DNA of 64,000 nucleotides from contig CAMOOO010000002.1 of NCBI GenBank assembly GCA_946621465.1, forward strand, positions 1 to 64,000, given 5' to 3'. Below are positions 61,062 through 64,000 of the stretch, piece by piece. The first letter of the stretch is position 1. The number at the start of each line of letters is the position of its first letter. The translations under genes and the position numbers were made by a program. Origin of the DNA: an uncultured Clostridia bacterium (GTDB taxonomy: Bacteria > Bacillota > Clostridia > Christensenellales > DTU072). Below the pieces are notes generated by a model, which saw only the letters and a program-made list of their open reading frames with translations, searched no databases and had not been told where the DNA came from.

Positions 61062-63722
61062 TTATTTATTATCGGTTATATCTTTGACCAATTTCTTGTA
61101 GTTCTTTTCGTTTCTTACAGTATTGCTGTTGATGTCGTCATCGGTGAATTCCGCCTGCCATGCGGAGTAAGCGGAACTGGTTTTAGCCGTTTCGAGGCTT
61201 TCTTTAATCAGTTCGTACTGCGTATCTCCCTCCAAATTGAGGACGGTTGTATCGGCAAGCGCATAGACGCCGTCGGCAACTTCGATCATTTGGAAATGAT
61301 AGAAAGGCGTGAGGGTGATCATAATGTAGTGCGTTCCGTAAGGACCGTAGGCGCATTTCAAGACCGCCTCGGACGACGGATCCTTTCCTGCGGCGACCAT
61401 GGTGAAGTAGATCTCTTTGGATACGTTGGAGAAGTCGGCAATCAAGTTGTCGGAAACGTCTCCGGCGATAATCATATATCCGGGGTCTTTCATCTTTCCG
61501 CCGTCGTCGTTGTACATGACGGTGTATTCCTCGAATTTCTCCAAGATCTCTTCGCGGGTCGTCAATCCGACGATCACTTCCGTTTCAAAACGATTGAGAA
61601 TATTTTTTACGCTCTCCATGACCAGGCTGCCGTCTTCGTTCAGTTCGAACAGATCTTTGATCTCGGTCACGTCTTCTTGCAGCGTTCCGTCTTTAGCAAC
61701 TTGCTTGTTGGTTTCTATATACGCCGCGAGTTCGGTGTACAGTTGAAGTTTCTTGTCTTCGTCCAAATCCATGTAGCCGTCGATTTTATCTCCGTCGAGC
61801 ATGGAAGAGAGCTTCTCTACGTTCTCGAAGTTGAATAAGATATGCGCTACGTAGAAGGTGTTGATCGTATATGTTCTGTCACCGTTTTTGATAAGGTAGG
61901 GCATATAGAACTTACCGTCTTTTTCTTTCACGTAACCGATACCGTTTTCATCCATTTTGACGGAATCCTTTACCGTGCCGTCCTCGTTGAACAGCGGTTT
62001 GTAGGCCTTGTCCGTAGGATCGATCTCATATTCCGTTTCCAACGCTTCCTTCGGGATGTAGAACACACTGGTTAGGTCGGACTTCGTGGAAGAATCACTG
62101 TAGAAGAATTTTTCCAGCTGTTCGGCATAGCTCAAAGAGTCGTAGGCGGCTTTGTCCTGGAGAACTTTGGCTACGTAAGCAGTTCTGATTTCTTCGTCTG
62201 TGGCAGCCACCTTTGCGCCCATTTCATATTTGACCGCGTCCAAAAGAACGCTCATGAATTGGTCGTTGTAATATACGAACAAGCCGCTGTAACTGACGAA
62301 ATTCTTATATTCGTCGCTGTTTTTGTCTTCCGGCTTTTCGGAAACGTAACCGATATTCGCCGAAGCTAACGTCTCTCTCAATTGACGATATCCGTCTTTG
62401 ACGTTTTTGTCGGTGCCGTTATAGGTGGTGGCGAACAGTTCGCAATAGAGTTCTGCCATTCCGGCGAAGATCTCTTTTTCTTCATCCGTCAAAGCAGCAT
62501 ACGCTTCGGTCTCCGTTTTCAGCTCTTTCTTTTCGCTGTCATAGTGGCCTAAGAATTTATCCCAAGTAGCTTTTTGAGCATAGCGGATCTCGTCTTTCTC
62601 GAGATAATCGACTTCTTCCGCCTTTTCCGTCAAAGCACTGCGCGGGAAAGCCACGGTATAATCGACTCCCTCCGAAGAAAATTCTTCCGAAGTATATCCG
62701 TCTTCGTTATCAGCGGCGACCCTGCCGGTATAAGTAATGGTCGCCGTCCTGGTCTGGAAATATTTTCCGATGAAAGCAGCATCCTCCTTCTTCTCGAGGG
62801 AGAGGACGGCACTGCTGACCGGACGGGGAACGATAACAACGTCGTTATCCTTTTTCAATTCGATCAAAGCATAAACTTTTTCATACTCCACTTCGGTATA
62901 TTTCTCGTCCGAGCTATCGCCGCTGGCGACAACGAAGTCTTCTTTATAAAGACCATCGACAAATTTCTCTTTGTTCTCGGTAAAGACGAGGATCCCTTCT
63001 TCTGCAACGTTTTTGTAGATCTGATCGGTGTTGTCGTTTTCGGTCACGTCCGCTTCTTTACCGATATAGACTTTATTTACAAAATAACCCTGAGCATAGA
63101 ATTCGGAAATTTTATTGTCGGCGGCGCTGATGCGGTCGTTTCTCAGATCTTCTTCTTCATTTTCAACGTATCCGTCCAATAGCGATTGAAGAGATTCATT
63201 AACGGTACCCATAGCGCTGTAACGCTCGGCGATAGTCAAAACGCCTTCCGCGCTGATCTTGTGATCGTAATAAGCATTGTATTCGTCCGGATTGGCGAAC
63301 ATATACATGGATTTAAGTTGTTGTTCCGTGCAGTTGTTCAGACGATATTGAATGGCTTGGATTACGTAATATTTGTTGGCGATAAGAGAATCGAGCGTGT
63401 CGCTCATTACCGTTTCGTAATCATAGGAATAGGACTGATTATAGTAGGACTGATACAGTTGATTCATTCTATTGATGGTGTAATTCGTCGAAGTGATCAA
63501 TTCACGACGGTTGATATCAATGGAAATGTTGTAATCGGTGATGCCGATTTCGTTCAACATATCTTTCGCAACATCGTTTAATTCCAGCTTTTGCGAAACG
63601 GTTGCCATAATGCGGTTTGCTTGACGACTTTCGTTGAGCTTAACCAGCGAACAACCGGAAAGCGCAATGGCGCTGATCATAACGACGAGCAGTAACAGAA
63701 CGATCAAACTCTTCTTTTTCAT
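61062..63722 (-). CDS. SurA/PrsA-like foldase lipoprotein
   Basis: 886 aa; ATG follows GAGGAG. Lipobox LSGC (Cys near 24). Residues ~30-240 are helical like SurA N-terminal chaperone regions. A parvulin-like block around 650-860 contains FYVAHILFNF, KDPGYMIIAGDVSD and GPYGTHYIMIT, resembling the HxLxxF...G.lGyf...G.HI pattern of PpiC domains. Long acidic insertions make it more than twice the usual PrsA length (~300 aa), so catalytic activity is uncertain. It may assist folding of exported proteins, a need that the giant surface proteins would create (inference). Confidence 0.72.
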   Translation of the reverse strand: MKKKSLIVLLLLVVMISAIALSGCSLVKLNESRQANRIMATVSQKLELNDVAKDMLNEIGITDYNISIDINRRELITSTNYTINRMNQLYQSYYNQSYSYDYETVMSDTLDSLIANKYYVIQAIQYRLNNCTEQQLKSMYMFANPDEYNAYYDHKISAEGVLTIAERYSAMGTVNESLQSLLDGYVENEEEDLRNDRISAADNKISEFYAQGYFVNKVYIGKEADVTENDNTDQIYKNVAEEGILVFTENKEKFVDGLYKEDFVVASGDSSDEKYTEVEYEKVYALIELKKDNDVVIVPRPVSSAVLSLEKKEDAAFIGKYFQTRTATITYTGRVAADNEDGYTSEEFSSEGVDYTVAFPRSALTEKAEEVDYLEKDEIRYAQKATWDKFLGHYDSEKKELKTETEAYAALTDEEKEIFAGMAELYCELFATTYNGTDKNVKDGYRQLRETLASANIGYVSEKPEDKNSDEYKNFVSYSGLFVYYNDQFMSVLLDAVKYEMGAKVAATDEEIRTAYVAKVLQDKAAYDSLSYAEQLEKFFYSDSSTKSDLTSVFYIPKEALETEYEIDPTDKAYKPLFNEDGTVKDSVKMDENGIGYVKEKDGKFYMPYLIKNGDRTYTINTFYVAHILFNFENVEKLSSMLDGDKIDGYMDLDEDKKLQLYTELAAYIETNKQVAKDGTLQEDVTEIKDLFELNEDGSLVMESVKNILNRFETEVIVGLTTREEILEKFEEYTVMYNDDGGKMKDPGYMIIAGDVSDNLIADFSNVSKEIYFTMVAAGKDPSSEAVLKCAYGPYGTHYIMITLTPFYHFQMIEVADGVYALADTTVLNLEGDTQYELIKESLETAKTSSAYSAWQAEFTDDDINSNTVRNEKNYKKLVKDITDNK

Positions 63723-63867
63723 AAATAATTCTCTCCTCTTCGGAAGGGTATTGTTTTTTCCGATATATCTATTTTAAGACAATATCTCATAAGAGTATAC
63801 ATCGTTCTGTGCGTAAAATCAAGCGTTTGGCGCGAATTAAAGGAAACTAATAAATTATATATAATAA

Positions 63868-64000
63868 TTATAGCGCGGAGAGAAAGAGCAGAATCATATT
63901 GATTTTTTGCGCTAAAGACAGCCTGGCACAATTGAAGGTGACAAAGGGCGGGTCGGACGGATGGAGTATGGCGTACTTTTTGTATTTTTCCATCGCTTCG
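63868..64000 (-). CDS. partial CDS at window edge, C-terminal end
   Basis: A minus-strand frame open from the window edge to a TAA at 63868-63870 reads EAMEKYKKYAILHPSDPPFV then TFNCARLSLAQKINMILLFL. Its composition is coding-like, but only 44 codons are visible. No family recognised. The 145 bases between it and the foldase gene hold that gene's leader and nothing else I can support. Confidence 0.35.
   Translation of the reverse strand, partial: EAMEKYKKYAILHPSDPPFVTFNCARLSLAQKINMILLFLSAL

Overview
The window looks like a chromosomal segment of an uncultured, gut-type Clostridia (Bacillota) member. This is inferred from the giant low-complexity surface proteins with Listeria/Bacteroides-type repeats, Ig-like domains and CxxC 'GHD..TCTE.G' repeats, the LytS-type kinase, AGGAG-type ribosome binding sites, many small lipoproteins, and moderate GC. 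TGA works as a normal stop. No rRNA, intact tRNA, IS element or Cas gene was found.

Layout. 0-2.2 kb is a decaying accessory strip: a 172-bp dispersed repeat, a broken leucine-rich-repeat gene, an HTH-regulator remnant, and five degenerate 19-bp motifs. 2.2-20.3 kb holds two giant secreted proteins (2490 and 3516 aa) on the minus strand, each with a signal peptide, repeat modules, a shared beta domain and a shared C-terminal membrane anchor. Directly upstream (20.4-22.5 kb) lies a LytS-type kinase and a response regulator with a SARP/OmpR-like winged helix, a plausible control unit for the surface genes. 22.6-24.8 kb carries an AbiEi/AbiEii toxin-antitoxin pair, 11-bp direct repeats, the 3' part of a tRNA-Arg(CCU), and a second copy of the 172-bp repeat, which together resemble the edge of an integrated island.

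25-28.7 kb is a LysR-controlled module (acetyltransferase, alpha/beta hydrolase, FMN reductase, cyclophilin-like lipoprotein) that abuts the tail of another surface protein. 29.3-31.9 kb encodes two lipoproteins. 32.0-32.5 kb has a flavodoxin truncated by a partial third repeat and a palindrome cluster. 32.5-34.8 kb is a ridA / rhodanese-TtcA / tcdA operon. 34.95-41.5 kb is a third giant surface protein, with both a cohesin-like domain and a dockerin.

42-64 kb is more ordinary: a frameshifted TetR regulator, an EEP-family phosphatase, a hydrolase / FMN reductase / YjdF operon, then a long minus-strand series: GH78 rhamnosidase, two metallophosphoesterases, a YfcC transporter, TraX, a PfkB kinase, GDPD, a NERD protein, YitT, TfoX, an Nmad3 protein, GNAT, a decayed CDP-alcohol phosphotransferase, RlmD, an amino-acid kinase, and a large SurA/PrsA-like lipoprotein. 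Four genes carry single-base homopolymer frameshifts, so either real decay or assembly error must be considered. Several start codons were moved inward from a TTG to an ATG with a properly spaced ribosome binding site.
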